A DNA stretch of 64,000 nucleotides from Robinsoniella peoriensis (GCF_042680125.1 NZ_JBHTNY010000034.1); one strand, 5' to 3'; numbered from the stretch's first letter, positions 44,317 through 54,086 are shown. A program made the numbers and translations. Notes: generated by a model not told the origin, from the sequence alone.

Positions 44317-45238
44317 TATCACCTTCCTCGTAATAAACCCATTTTTTAGAACCCTTCTGATTAAATATGGTCAATACCATGATAATCGCAAATAGGAACC
44401 AGCACATGGCATTGGCATAACCTGTTTTGAAATTCTTAAATGCCTGATTCCACAGATGCACATTATAAAACAAAAGAGAACCTGCGGGATTCCCGGTTCC
44501 GTCTCCGGAGAAGATATAACCTTCCTGGAATATCTGAAATGCTCCGATAATACCGATGGTCAGATTGTAAAAAATAATCGGGGATAACAGGGGTACAGTA
44601 ATTTTTGTAAACCGCTTAAAACCGCTGGCACCATCAATACTTGCTGCCTCGTAATACTCTGTGGGGATACTTTGCAGCCTTGCCAGGTATAAAAGCATCT
44701 GTCCACCCAATCCCCAAAGGTGCATCAGAATGATTGCCGGTTTTGTCCAATTAGGATCTGTAAGCCAGCCCGGACCGCTAATTCCTACAAACTTTAATAT
44801 TGTATTTACAAGACCGTTTGCCGGATCCAGTAATAACATCCAGAGAAAATATGTACCAACCCCTACCATAATAGATGGCAGATAATATATGGTTCGAAAC
44901 GTCCGAAGACCGAATATAGACCGGTTTAATATACATGCAACCACTACCCCTCCGATTGTGACAAGGGGAATATTAATCAGCGCATAAACTACGGTATTTT
45001 GCAGACTTTTCCAAAAAAGCTGATCTTCGAAGAACATTTTTTTATAATTCGTCAACCCGGTAAAGTCCATCTTCATCATATTATAATCGGTAAAACTGGT
45101 GATAAAAGAAAAGATCAGCGGTCCCATAACAAAACAAAGGATTCCAATCAGCCAGGGAAGTATAAAAATATATCCATAAACGCTTTCCCTTGCCTTCATA
45201 TTCTTAATACCCAGCCTACTCAGTAATTTACCAAACAT
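44306..45238 (-). CDS. CUT1 sugar ABC permease, MalF-like
   Basis: A 310-residue six-helix permease, coupling loop YYEAASIDGASGFKRFTKITVPLLSP. It follows the binding-protein gene by 80 bp, with a stem-loop in the gap that should lower its expression relative to the binding protein. Confidence 0.9.
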   Translation of the reverse strand: MFGKLLSRLGIKNMKARESVYGYIFILPWLIGILCFVMGPLIFSFITSFTDYNMMKMDFTGLTNYKKMFFEDQLFWKSLQNTVVYALINIPLVTIGGVVVACILNRSIFGLRTFRTIYYLPSIMVGVGTYFLWMLLLDPANGLVNTILKFVGISGPGWLTDPNWTKPAIILMHLWGLGGQMLLYLARLQSIPTEYYEAASIDGASGFKRFTKITVPLLSPIIFYNLTIGIIGAFQIFQEGYIFSGDGTGNPAGSLLFYNVHLWNQAFKNFKTGYANAMCWFLFAIIMVLTIFNQKGSKKWVYYEEGDNDD

Positions 45239-45262
45239 AAAGCTACCTTCTTTCTTTTTCTA

Positions 45263-45295
45263 AAAATGACTCTTCAAAAATCAAAGAGCCATTTT
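45263..45295 (-). terminator. Stem-loop between binding-protein and permease genes (partial terminator)
   Basis: AAAATGGCTCTT and AAGAGTCATTTT (minus strand, 45284-45295 with 45263-45274) pair, followed by TTTAG. In malE/malF-type operons such structures give more binding protein than permease. Confidence 0.6.
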
Positions 45296-45318
45296 AACAT
45301 TCCACTATATTCCAATCA

Positions 45319-46683
45319 TTACTTCAGGAAATCCTGGAATGCCTTTTGTGCATTTGCCAGAGCATCATCGGTACTCTTTACTCCCAGGGTTCCTTCTTCA
45401 ATCAGTGGATTGATGATATCTGTATAACCTTTCATATTGTTTGGTGTAACTGCTGCCTTTGTATCTGATAATGCTTCAGAAATTTTTGCAGTAATCGGAT
45501 CACTTAAAAAAGCACTGTCTTTATCAAAATCTGTCCTGGCAGAAAAATCTCCCAGTCTTTCACATAAGAATTCCTGCATATCTTTACTCGTCATAAATTT
45601 AATAAATTCATAGGAGCCTTCCGGATTTTTTGCTCCTTTTGGTATTTCCAGCACAAATCCACTGCCATTTACCGTGTGCCCATTTCCTTCTTTGTATTCC
45701 GGCATCTGCATAACCCCGTAATTCAAATCCGGATTTGTCTGCTTTAGAGAGGACACATATGCGCTTGTCTGTAACAGCATAGAAAGTTTTCCGGAAGAAA
45801 ACGGATCCTGCATACCAGACTTAAATGCTGCGCTCATTTCATTATATGTACTACTTCCATAATGCTGAGTAAACTCGTCAACCCATTTGAAAACATCCTT
45901 ATTAATATCGGTGTCTACAGACGGATTACCACTTTCGTCATACCAGATCTGTCCCTTATTGGCATTACATACCCAGGTATCCAAACCGCCGTTTCCAAGC
46001 AATGGAAGAAATCCTATCCTGTCATAAGCATCTCCATTCTTCTTTTCCAGTTTGTAAGCAGCTTCTTTTAATTCGTCCCAAGTCTTAGGTGGATTTTCAG
46101 GATCTAATCCCGCCTCCGTAAAATGATCTTTATTATAATAGATCACTCTGGTATCAACAGAGAAGGGTAATGCATAAACACTTCCATCTTCTCCGGTACA
46201 GGCATCTAAGTCTTGTTCAATAAAACTGTCAGCTCCTGTCCCCTCATCTTTTTTCAGAAAATCATCCAGGCTCTCAACCTGTCCCTGCTCTGCACGGAAT
46301 CGAACTTCCTCCAAAGTATTTGCCATAATATCGGTAGGATTGCCAGCTGCAATCTGTGCTATGTTCTTCGTAAAAACATCTCCCCATGGAAGATTCACAT
46401 ATGTAACTTCATATTTGTCCTGTGATTCATTAAACATTTTTACGGCTTCTTCCAGAACCGGTTTTCTTGCTTCTGATCCCCACCAGCCCCAAAACTCTAA
46501 TTTCTCCCTGTCACCGCTGTCTGCTGTTTTATCATCACTTTCTTTATTTTCACTTCCGGCCTCCGTTTTTGCACCGGTACTATCTGTTCCTCCTGTATTT
46601 TTGTCCCCCGAACTGCATCCTGCAAGTGTTGACCCCAAAAGTGTTACTGCTAATGCTGCTGCAATTAATTTTTTCATTGCCAT
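45319..46683 (-). CDS. Sugar-binding lipoprotein (family 1 extracellular solute-binding protein)
   Basis: A 454-residue lipoprotein, lipobox STLAGC with Cys23, then a Ser/Glu/Lys-rich linker and the type-1 binding fold (KLEFWGWWGSEARKPVLEEAVKMFNESQ). It is the first gene of the 24-kb glycoside operon and should capture the oligosaccharide that the mannosidases cut. AGGAGGAAG precedes ATG. Confidence 0.92.
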   Translation of the reverse strand: MAMKKLIAAALAVTLLGSTLAGCSSGDKNTGGTDSTGAKTEAGSENKESDDKTADSGDREKLEFWGWWGSEARKPVLEEAVKMFNESQDKYEVTYVNLPWGDVFTKNIAQIAAGNPTDIMANTLEEVRFRAEQGQVESLDDFLKKDEGTGADSFIEQDLDACTGEDGSVYALPFSVDTRVIYYNKDHFTEAGLDPENPPKTWDELKEAAYKLEKKNGDAYDRIGFLPLLGNGGLDTWVCNANKGQIWYDESGNPSVDTDINKDVFKWVDEFTQHYGSSTYNEMSAAFKSGMQDPFSSGKLSMLLQTSAYVSSLKQTNPDLNYGVMQMPEYKEGNGHTVNGSGFVLEIPKGAKNPEGSYEFIKFMTSKDMQEFLCERLGDFSARTDFDKDSAFLSDPITAKISEALSDTKAAVTPNNMKGYTDIINPLIEEGTLGVKSTDDALANAQKAFQDFLK

Positions 46684-47055
46684 AAGAACCTTCCTCCTGA
46701 TTTTTATTATTTATTAGTTATATCTCTTTTCATTCATTATATTATCATATATATATCATGTTTGCAAGAACTATTTGAACATATTTTGAATATTTATGAT
46801 ATTTTTGTGATTATATGTGGACTATTTGACGAACAACACCTATTACAGCGCTCAATTTCATCGGATAGTACCAATGTTTTTTTCTGTGCAATGATAAACA
46901 ATCCTGTTTCTTCCGCTATTTTTCATAATATAATCATATTATTTCATTTATTTTCACTTTTTACAATAAAAATATTCACTTTCTTTCCATATTATGATAT
47001 GATAGACAAGTCTTAACCAAACACTTGTCAGAATAACAAAAGGAGGCGTAGCAAT
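46684..47055. other. Divergent control region of the glycoside operon and GlpR genes
   Basis: On the minus strand TATAAT (46736-46741) is the likely -10 for the binding-protein gene; no good -35 was found, suggesting a regulated promoter. On the plus strand, the inverted repeat GACAAGT/ACTTGTC (47005-47011 with 47023-47029) sits 26 nt before the first DeoR-family gene and may be an operator. Confidence 0.5.
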
Positions 47056-47802
47056 ATGATTCCAGAATTGCGCCAGAAAAAAATTATTGATATAATTTCT
47101 GAATCCGATATTATATCAACTGAAAAATTAACAAAGCTTTTAGATATTTCTCCTTCTACACTCAGAAGAGATTTAATAAAACTCTCAAAACAAGAAAAAA
47201 TTATGCTTATGCATGGAGGAGGCATACGGATCCTGCCTAAAAATACTGAATTGAGCATGTACGCTAAAATGGGGCTTCATAAAGAAGCAAAGGATCAAAT
47301 TGCTAAAAAAGCGGCTTCCCTGATTGCAGATGGGGATGTCATTTATCTGGACCCATCCAGTACAACCTACCAGATGATTCCATATTTAAAGGATTGCAGG
47401 GTAACAGTTATTACAAACAGCGTTTCCCATATCGCTGAATTAATTCACCATAAGATACCCTGTATTATGGTAGGCGGTACCATTAAGATATCCACTAATT
47501 CCTGTATCGGATTGATTGCGGAAAATATACTAAGAGATTTTAACTTTAACAAATGTTTCATTGGAGCCAATGGGTTTAGCATCACTTCCGGCATTACCAA
47601 TCATGACATTAATGAAAATGTGATCAAAACTCTGGCAGTCCGGCAAAGCTGTCATCCTTATTTTTTAATGGATTCCAGCAAATTTAATGTAATTGCTATG
47701 GTCAAACTGGCGAATATCAATGAATATCCAATCATAACGGAAAAATTCATACCGGAACTGAGCAACTATAATAACATAATCTATACAAATGTTGATCTAT
47801 AA
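47056..47802 (+). CDS. DeoR/GlpR family transcriptional regulator 1
   Basis: A 248-residue repressor-type regulator: N-terminal helix-turn-helix with RQKKIIDIISESDIISTEKL and STLRRDLIKLSKQ (about 20-45), then a sugar-phosphate sensing domain with DGDVIYLDPSSTTYQMIPYL and VGGTIKISTNSCIG. The ATG is 9 nt after AAGGAGG. It is divergent from the glycoside operon and the most likely local regulator, responding to a phosphorylated sugar intermediate. Confidence 0.9.
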   Translation: MIPELRQKKIIDIISESDIISTEKLTKLLDISPSTLRRDLIKLSKQEKIMLMHGGGIRILPKNTELSMYAKMGLHKEAKDQIAKKAASLIADGDVIYLDPSSTTYQMIPYLKDCRVTVITNSVSHIAELIHHKIPCIMVGGTIKISTNSCIGLIAENILRDFNFNKCFIGANGFSITSGITNHDINENVIKTLAVRQSCHPYFLMDSSKFNVIAMVKLANINEYPIITEKFIPELSNYNNIIYTNVDL

Positions 47803-47951
47803 TTCAAAATTGTGCATTAAATAATCAACTACACATCAATATTTGACCGAAATCAAACATTTTTTCGAATAAGTTTCTAAAAAAGTTCATTCATATAACT
47901 GCAAAATGTGATATAATGGAAAAAAGATTTAATCAAGGAGGCTCACGATTT

Positions 47952-48689
47952 ATGATTCCTGCAATGCGCCAAGAAAAAATACTGAATATTCTCTCGAATG
48001 ATGAGATTGTATCCGTAGAAGATTTAATGGATGTATTGAATATTTCCATCTCCACCATCCGCCGCGACTTATCTAAATTAGAAAAAGAAAGCAAAATAGT
48101 TCTGCTGCACGGCGGTGGTGTAAAACTTGCTCAAAAACCAACAGAACTCAGCATTACAACAAAACTGGATTTAAACAGAGATGCGAAATACCTGATTGCC
48201 AAAAAAGCCGTTTCCCTGATTCAGGATGGCGATGTGATTTTCGTAGACCCCTCCAGCACTACCTATCATATGATCCCGTTACTAACGGATAAAAATATAA
48301 CTGTAATTACCAACAGCATATCACATATCAACCAGCTCATACATTATGGTGTACCATCTATCATGGTGGGCGGAAATATTAAATCCACCACCAATTCATG
48401 TATTGGTCCCATCGCAGAATCAACTCTGAAGGATCTTAACTTTAATAAATGCTTCCTGGGTGCCAACGGCTTTACAATCCAGGCCGGAATTACCAATCAT
48501 GATATTAATGAAAAAGTAATCAAAACTCTGGCACTTCAGAACTCGGCCACCCCCTACTTTCTCATAGATTCCAGTAAATACGGTTGTATTACTATGGTGA
48601 AAATAGCTGATCTTGATACCTATCCGATAATTACGGAGTCAGTTTCGGAAGAGTTAAAAGACTATAAAAATATAATACTGGCTTATTAA
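47952..48689 (+). CDS. DeoR/GlpR family transcriptional regulator 2 (tandem paralogue)
   Basis: A 245-residue paralogue of the gene upstream, sharing the same order of motifs (IPAMRQEKILNIL, STIRRDLSKLEKE, DGDVIFVDPSSTTYHMIPLL, FNKCFLGANGFTIQAGITNHDIN). Start ATG 47952 is chosen because AAGGAGG lies ten nt before it; twelve further codons upstream contain that site. Its own TATAAT at about 47912-47917 suggests separate transcription. Two close paralogues may split control between the several branches of the operon. Confidence 0.9.
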   Translation: MIPAMRQEKILNILSNDEIVSVEDLMDVLNISISTIRRDLSKLEKESKIVLLHGGGVKLAQKPTELSITTKLDLNRDAKYLIAKKAVSLIQDGDVIFVDPSSTTYHMIPLLTDKNITVITNSISHINQLIHYGVPSIMVGGNIKSTTNSCIGPIAESTLKDLNFNKCFLGANGFTIQAGITNHDINEKVIKTLALQNSATPYFLIDSSKYGCITMVKIADLDTYPIITESVSEELKDYKNIILAY

Positions 48690-48704
48690 TACTGAATCAG
48701 AAAA

Positions 48705-48733
48705 GCAGTTGCTGCAAATTCTGCAGCAACTGC
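48705..48733. terminator. Bidirectional terminator between GlpR 2 and the Rpn gene
   Basis: GCAGTTGCTGCA pairs perfectly with TGCAGCAACTGC around AATTC; on the minus strand TTTTCTGATT follows. It lies between two convergent genes. Confidence 0.75.
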
Positions 48734-48795
48734 CGCTGATAGATAACCGATCCGGTTAACGACATCTCATTCTTATTTCGAACATATAAGCTGCG

Positions 48796-49734
48796 TTACT
48801 TATATTTCTCATAGTATTTTTCAGCAGAATTAAAATCCAGGTTGAAACATTTCTGCAGCTTTGCAACAATTCGTTCGGGGATGATACCCTCGTCCAGATT
48901 ATCCCGTATAAAAACTTTAATGCCTTCTTCACGGCCTTGTTCGCGCCCTTCTTCACGGCCCACTTTCCAGCCTTCTTCCCGGCCTTCTTTTTTCGCCATG
49001 TATATGATATGGTTATGATCCCTGATTGCTTTCTCCCTTGATTCGTATTCGTATCTTTTTTGGTCATCTGCACTGATGTTTTTTAAGATCTGATACGCTT
49101 CGTTTATGTATTCGTTTTTCTCTGCCATTTCTTTGAAATCCTCCTCCCGTTTTCCGTTCAGGAATTTCGCCCATTGTAATAATTCATTTTCCGGTTCTTC
49201 CCAATTCCCCAGCTTGGGCAGCTCCAGTACATGCAATTCCAGTTTATCGGAGTATAAGCTCCCCCTCTGATCTTCCCGGAGATGAAAGCAGGAATACCAT
49301 TGATCTGTATCCTGTAAAAATGCAAAATCCAGTATACTGATTTGGATACATTTCACCAGTACATCATAATTATCCCCGCTTACAATCTGGTCTGTGTACA
49401 TCTTGCAGGCATAAAACAGGGTGCGTTCTTCCCAGCATTGGAAAGGCAGTACCTGCATTTCCAGATCGATCTGGGTGTTGTCATGCATTCGTACCCTTAC
49501 GTCCAGAATTCCAAGCTTTTCATTTTCTTTTTCCTTTCGCAGGCTTGTATTCAGCAGTACCGTTTCCTGAATGTCCTTTGGATCCATGTTCAAAAATGCA
49601 GCTATTAATCCTTTCCTTGCTTTCTCACTGCACATCAGTTCTTTAAAACAAAAATCAACCGTAGGCAGCATAATAAATGGTTCTGTTTTCTCTTTTTCAG
49701 TCTGAATATTACTTGTTTTGGGCGAATTTATCAT
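48796..49734 (-). CDS. Rpn/PD-(D/E)XK nuclease family protein (putative transposase)
   Basis: A 312-residue protein of the Rpn recombination-promoting nuclease/PDDEXK transposase-like family: PTVDFCFKELM start, catalytic GILDVRVRMHDNTQIDLEMQ (Asp and Glu-x-Gln), and a C-terminal coiled, Gly/Arg/Glu repeat region (GREEGWKVGREEGREQGREEG). Start ATG 49734 is set by GAGGAGG 6 nt upstream. No terminal repeats flank it, so it is a chromosomal Rpn gene, possibly mobile by recombination. Confidence 0.85.
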   Translation of the reverse strand: MINSPKTSNIQTEKEKTEPFIMLPTVDFCFKELMCSEKARKGLIAAFLNMDPKDIQETVLLNTSLRKEKENEKLGILDVRVRMHDNTQIDLEMQVLPFQCWEERTLFYACKMYTDQIVSGDNYDVLVKCIQISILDFAFLQDTDQWYSCFHLREDQRGSLYSDKLELHVLELPKLGNWEEPENELLQWAKFLNGKREEDFKEMAEKNEYINEAYQILKNISADDQKRYEYESREKAIRDHNHIIYMAKKEGREEGWKVGREEGREQGREEGIKVFIRDNLDEGIIPERIVAKLQKCFNLDFNSAEKYYEKYK

Positions 49735-50007
49735 GTTAGTCCTCCTCATACTAAAAGGCAGTAACCTTTGCAGCGTAAGAAGGGTTCGTTCGATTCCAGA
49801 TATATTATAGCGACTTACGGCAAGCATAGCAATGCCTTATATTTAATTAAATATCAATTGGAAATCACCTGGCAGAACAGCCAGTTCTTAGAATGTTTTA
49901 ATACAACTATACTATCACAATAAATTGTTTATTGCAACATATTTTTTCACATAGTTACTTATTAGTTATTAAGTATGCTATTATAAGGTTCCGCTACCTG
50001 CAAAAAT
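49735..50007. other. Upstream region of the Rpn gene
   Basis: AT-rich, no gene seen. It must contain the minus-strand Rpn promoter; no confident hexamers were picked. Confidence 0.4.
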
Positions 50008-50041
50008 AAACCCGTTTGTCATATAGAAAACAAACGGGTTT
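50008..50041. terminator. Terminator after the GH36 alpha-galactosidase gene
   Basis: AAACCCGTTTGT (50008-50019) and ACAAACGGGTTT (50030-50041) form a 12-bp stem; TTTATTTTTG follows on the minus strand, the direction of the alpha-galactosidase operon. Confidence 0.8.
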
Positions 50042-50118
50042 AATCATAATCAGCACAATATCAATTTTTGTTAAATTTACTTTCTGAGAAAATTATTTTT
50101 CTATAACGGACTAAATTT

Positions 50119-52311
50119 CTAAATTTTTTTTATCGCAAAATTAAAACTCTGATAATCTCCATTTACTAAAGGAATATTAATTCCCGCATTCATCAGTGCA
50201 CTTCCCTCATAGATACGGTCTTCATCATTCACTTTGTAGAAGCTGTCCGGTTTTAAACCTTTCACTCTGACTCTGAATAATGCAGGATTCGCATAAGAAT
50301 GAAGCACTACAATACTAAACAGGGATTTGCTGCCATCTTCATTTACAAACTGCCATGCGGCATAATCGCGATTTTCCTCCGGATTGCTCAGCCGGTAATA
50401 CGTACCGTATTGAATAAGGTCATAATTTTCTTTAAAGAACTGAATCTGCTGCCGCACCGCTTCCCGCTCTTCCTCATCCAACGTTCTTACGTCCAGTTCA
50501 TAGCCGAAGGTCCCCGCCATCGCCACAGTACCTCTTGTCTCGAGCGGTGTGCTCCGTCCTGTCTGCTGATTGGGGCTGACTGATACATGCGCTCCAACGG
50601 TGCTGATCGGATATCCAAAAGAAGTTCCATACTGAATCCGTATCCGTTCGATGGCATCTGTGTCATCACTGCACCAGATCTGAGGCATATAATAGAGCAT
50701 GCCCGCATCAAATCTTCCGCCGCCGCCAGAACACCCTTCAAAGAGGATATCCGGGTACTTTGTAACAAATTTCTCCATCATGTCATAGAGCCCCAGAACA
50801 TATCGGTGACATACTTCTCCCTGTCTGTCCTTTGGCAGCAGTGCGGACCAGACATCTGCAAAATTACGGTTCATATCCCATTTTACATATTCTACATTTG
50901 CTTCATCCAGAATCTTACCAATGGTTTCAAACAGATAATCCCTGACATCCTGTCTGGATATATCCAGAACCAGCTGGAACCTCTCCAGATTGGGCTTTCT
51001 GCCCGGGATGCGCATACACCATTCCGGATGGTTCCGAAACAGGTCACTGTCTTCATTTACCATCTCCGGCTCAATCCAGATACCAAATTTCATGCCCAGG
51101 TTATTAATCTTTTTTGCAAGTCCGGTAACACCGGAAGGCAGTTTTGTTTTATTTACAAACCAGTCACCAAGTCCGCTCAGATCATGGTTTCTGGTACCGA
51201 ACCAGCCATCATCCATAACAAACAATTCAATACCCAGATCCTTGGCACTATCCGCAATAGAAACCAGCGTATCTTCCTCAAATTCAAATTCCGTTGCTTC
51301 CCAGTTATTGATCAGAACCGGTCTGCGCTGCTTTTTGAATTTGCTTCGGATCAGATGATCCATATATAGTTTGTGAAAATTTCCGGACAATGTGCCCAGG
51401 CCATTTGCACTGAACGACAAGATTACTTCCGGCGTTGTGAACACATCTCCCGGCTCCAGCTTATACCGGAACCCATCTGCATTGATTCCCATAGTAAACC
51501 GCGTCTGATTTACCTGGTCTACTTCCACCTGCGCCATAAAATTACCGCTGTATACAAAGGAAGCACCGTAACATTCGCCATATTCTTCCCCTGCATCCCG
51601 GCCGCAGATAATCATAAATGGATTCTCATGATGACTGGAGGTACCCCTGGCACTGTCAATCAATATTTTTCCATGGCAGACATTTCTTCTCTGCATAATC
51701 CGTTCCATGTTATGTTTTCCATAGAAAGAGATCACATCAAAGTGATCGGTTGTAAAATCAAGGCATGCCGTCAGCGCTCTGTTCAGGTACACCGCATCCT
51801 GATTTCCATTTTTAATCCGGCAAGCCCTGGTAATCACATCGTAGTCTTCCAGGACACCGTATAACAGCGTTACTTCCAGATCGGTTGCCTGGTCCTTTAA
51901 AACGATTTCCAGGGTCTGGGCTTCGGATTCCTCTGCCCATACTGCCGGCAGTCCCTCCAGGGCATATTTGCCATCGTAAATTTTGTGGGATACATATAGA
52001 AGTTCCGTTACCTGGCTTCCGTCCGGATTCTCTGCCTGAAGACAGCTGGAACGGTAATCTCCCATTCCGAAAGTAGAATACTCCTGGGGATAGGTGTCCA
52101 GGGAATACCCCCTGTCATTTCCACCTTCGTATGGATTTCCGGAAAATCCTCTGTTAATGCCGCGGATCAGGTAGGATAATTCCATGCTTCCTATTTTAGC
52201 CCCGTAATACACATGTATTAAATGCTGATAGCTGCTCACCAGCATCTGATAGGTGGCATTTTTTGTCTGTAAAGTAAAGACTTTCTTTTCCTGGTCAAAT
52301 GTAACTGCCAT
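50119..52311 (-). CDS. GH36 alpha-galactosidase
   Basis: A 730-residue cytoplasmic alpha-galactosidase: beta-sandwich N-domain with GSMELSYLIRGINRGFSGNPYEGGNDRGYSLDTYPQEYS features, barrel with NNWEATEF and FVMDDGWFGTRN, nucleophile Asp479 in YVKWDMNR and acid/base Asp549 in WCSDDTD. Length and motifs match AgaA/RafA of lactobacilli and clostridia. It is the last gene of a raffinose/melibiose-type transport operon. AAGGAGG before ATG. Confidence 0.95.
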   Translation of the reverse strand: MAVTFDQEKKVFTLQTKNATYQMLVSSYQHLIHVYYGAKIGSMELSYLIRGINRGFSGNPYEGGNDRGYSLDTYPQEYSTFGMGDYRSSCLQAENPDGSQVTELLYVSHKIYDGKYALEGLPAVWAEESEAQTLEIVLKDQATDLEVTLLYGVLEDYDVITRACRIKNGNQDAVYLNRALTACLDFTTDHFDVISFYGKHNMERIMQRRNVCHGKILIDSARGTSSHHENPFMIICGRDAGEEYGECYGASFVYSGNFMAQVEVDQVNQTRFTMGINADGFRYKLEPGDVFTTPEVILSFSANGLGTLSGNFHKLYMDHLIRSKFKKQRRPVLINNWEATEFEFEEDTLVSIADSAKDLGIELFVMDDGWFGTRNHDLSGLGDWFVNKTKLPSGVTGLAKKINNLGMKFGIWIEPEMVNEDSDLFRNHPEWCMRIPGRKPNLERFQLVLDISRQDVRDYLFETIGKILDEANVEYVKWDMNRNFADVWSALLPKDRQGEVCHRYVLGLYDMMEKFVTKYPDILFEGCSGGGGRFDAGMLYYMPQIWCSDDTDAIERIRIQYGTSFGYPISTVGAHVSVSPNQQTGRSTPLETRGTVAMAGTFGYELDVRTLDEEEREAVRQQIQFFKENYDLIQYGTYYRLSNPEENRDYAAWQFVNEDGSKSLFSIVVLHSYANPALFRVRVKGLKPDSFYKVNDEDRIYEGSALMNAGINIPLVNGDYQSFNFAIKKI

Positions 52312-52344
52312 TCCATTGGCCTCCTTCTTTTTAATTCGTGTTTT

Positions 52345-53175
52345 CTACAGCTTACCGCCTGAAGTTGCAATTCCTTCAATAAACTGTTTTTGAAATATCA
52401 CATAAATAACGATCATCGGAAGGCAGGCGATCAGAGAAGCTGCCATCAGTTCCGGAAATTTCGTTACATACTGTCCCTGCATTTTGGCAAGTGCCGCAGA
52501 CAGTGTCAGCATGTTTTTATCTGTGTTTACAATCATTGGCCACATCAGATCTTTGAATGCAAATACCGCAGTAAAGATACCCAGCGCTACCATCGCAGAT
52601 CTGGTTAACGGTGCCATGATAAATAAAAATGTCTGTCCGATATTACACCCGTCCAGTCTGGCTGCCTCTTCCAGATCATTTGGAAGTCCCATGTAACCCT
52701 GTCTTAAGAGAAAAGTACCGAATGCCGTTACAAGTCCCGGGAAGACCAGTGCAAAAATAGTATTCATCATTCCCATTTTACTGATCATCAGATACTGAGG
52801 GATAATAAAGATCTGTGCCGGAATCATCATCTGGAATAAAACCAGAGAGAACATCAGGTTCTTGCCTTTAAAATGAAGCCGCCCAAATGCGTAACCTGCC
52901 ATTGTGGCTGTAATCACAGCACATAATACCCTTCCTATGATTAACAATAATGTATTTTTATAAAGCAGCAGGAAATTCATATTGTTCCACACCGCTTTAA
53001 AAGCGTCTGTTCTCCAAACCTTTGGAAATATAACAAAAGGGTCTACCTGAGTAGCTTCCGTTACCGACTTAAAAGCGGTTAAAATCATCCAGAGGAAAGG
53101 TACCAGCATGGTTATAGAAATTAAAATTAAAATCACATGAATCAATACAGATACTACTTTTTTCTTCGATTCCAT
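52345..53175 (-). CDS. CUT1 sugar ABC permease, MsmG-like
   Basis: A 276-residue six-helix permease with coupling loop LEEAARLDGCNIGQTFLFIMAPLTRS. AAGGAGGG lies 6 nt before ATG. In context with the binding protein and alpha-galactosidase it should import raffinose-type sugars. Confidence 0.9.
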   Translation of the reverse strand: MESKKKVVSVLIHVILILISITMLVPFLWMILTAFKSVTEATQVDPFVIFPKVWRTDAFKAVWNNMNFLLLYKNTLLLIIGRVLCAVITATMAGYAFGRLHFKGKNLMFSLVLFQMMIPAQIFIIPQYLMISKMGMMNTIFALVFPGLVTAFGTFLLRQGYMGLPNDLEEAARLDGCNIGQTFLFIMAPLTRSAMVALGIFTAVFAFKDLMWPMIVNTDKNMLTLSAALAKMQGQYVTKFPELMAASLIACLPMIVIYVIFQKQFIEGIATSGGKL

Positions 53176-53189
53176 TACTTTCCCTCCTT

Positions 53190-54086
53190 CTAATTATAAT
53201 GAACCCATTTTTTCTGTGCGATCATCTGGAAAACAGTTATGATCATAATCACTACTAAGAGCAGCACAACGATAGTGGAACCATAGCCGAGATTTTTCTC
53301 CGTAAATGAATACCGGTAGAACAGATAAACCAGTGACTGTGTTTTTTCCAATGCGGGATTAGACTTATCCATCACCATGAATATCAAATCAAATACCTGT
53401 AATGCCCCGATTACCCTGGTCACCAATACAAAGAAGATGGTAGGCGAAATCAGCGGGATGGTAATGTGGAAAAACTGTTTGATTCCCGTTGCTCCGTCAA
53501 TTTCTGCCGCCTCATAATAATCATGAGGTACTTCCTGCAGACCGGACAAAAACAACACCATATTATAACCGATAATGGACCATACACCCACAACTGCGAT
53601 GGCAAACACCGCAATCTTCGGGTTAGAAATCCAATTTGTATCTGCTCCGGTCAGATTATTAATCAATCCAAAATCGGAATTATACAACCATCTCCATACC
53701 ATAGCAATCGCAGCAGGTGCAGCAACCATCGGCAGGAAGAAAATTGTTCTGTAGACACTGCGCCCTTTCATCTTACGATTGAGCAGAACAGCCAGTACAA
53801 GTGCAATGGCAATGGAAAACGGAACTTCCACAATTGCGTATTTAAAAGTATTTAATAACGCCTGCCACACCTGTCCGTCACCAAAAAGTTTCATATAGTT
53901 ATCTGCACCAACAAATATATTTCCCTTACCAAAATCTCCGGTTTTAAAAAAGCTCTGGTAAATAGTCTGTACGATTGGAATAATATTCAATACAATTAAC
54001 CCGATCATCGTAGGCAATATAAACGCCCATCCCCATAGGAACTCGTTGCGGGCGCGGGAAGTGCCTTTTACTTTTTTCTTAGACAT
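53190..54086 (-). CDS. CUT1 sugar ABC permease, MsmF-like
   Basis: A 298-residue six-helix permease with coupling loop YYEAAEIDGATGIKQFFHITIPLISP. Start ATG 54086 (MSKKKVKG) lies 9 nt after AAAGGAG, better than the in-frame TTG at 54095, which abuts that site. No ATPase gene accompanies it. Confidence 0.9.
   Translation of the reverse strand: MSKKKVKGTSRARNEFLWGWAFILPTMIGLIVLNIIPIVQTIYQSFFKTGDFGKGNIFVGADNYMKLFGDGQVWQALLNTFKYAIVEVPFSIAIALVLAVLLNRKMKGRSVYRTIFFLPMVAAPAAIAMVWRWLYNSDFGLINNLTGADTNWISNPKIAVFAIAVVGVWSIIGYNMVLFLSGLQEVPHDYYEAAEIDGATGIKQFFHITIPLISPTIFFVLVTRVIGALQVFDLIFMVMDKSNPALEKTQSLVYLFYRYSFTEKNLGYGSTIVVLLLVVIMIITVFQMIAQKKWVHYN

Noticed and set aside
48796..49734. Insertion sequence
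   Set aside because: The gene is transposase-like in fold only; no terminal inverted repeats or target duplications flank it.
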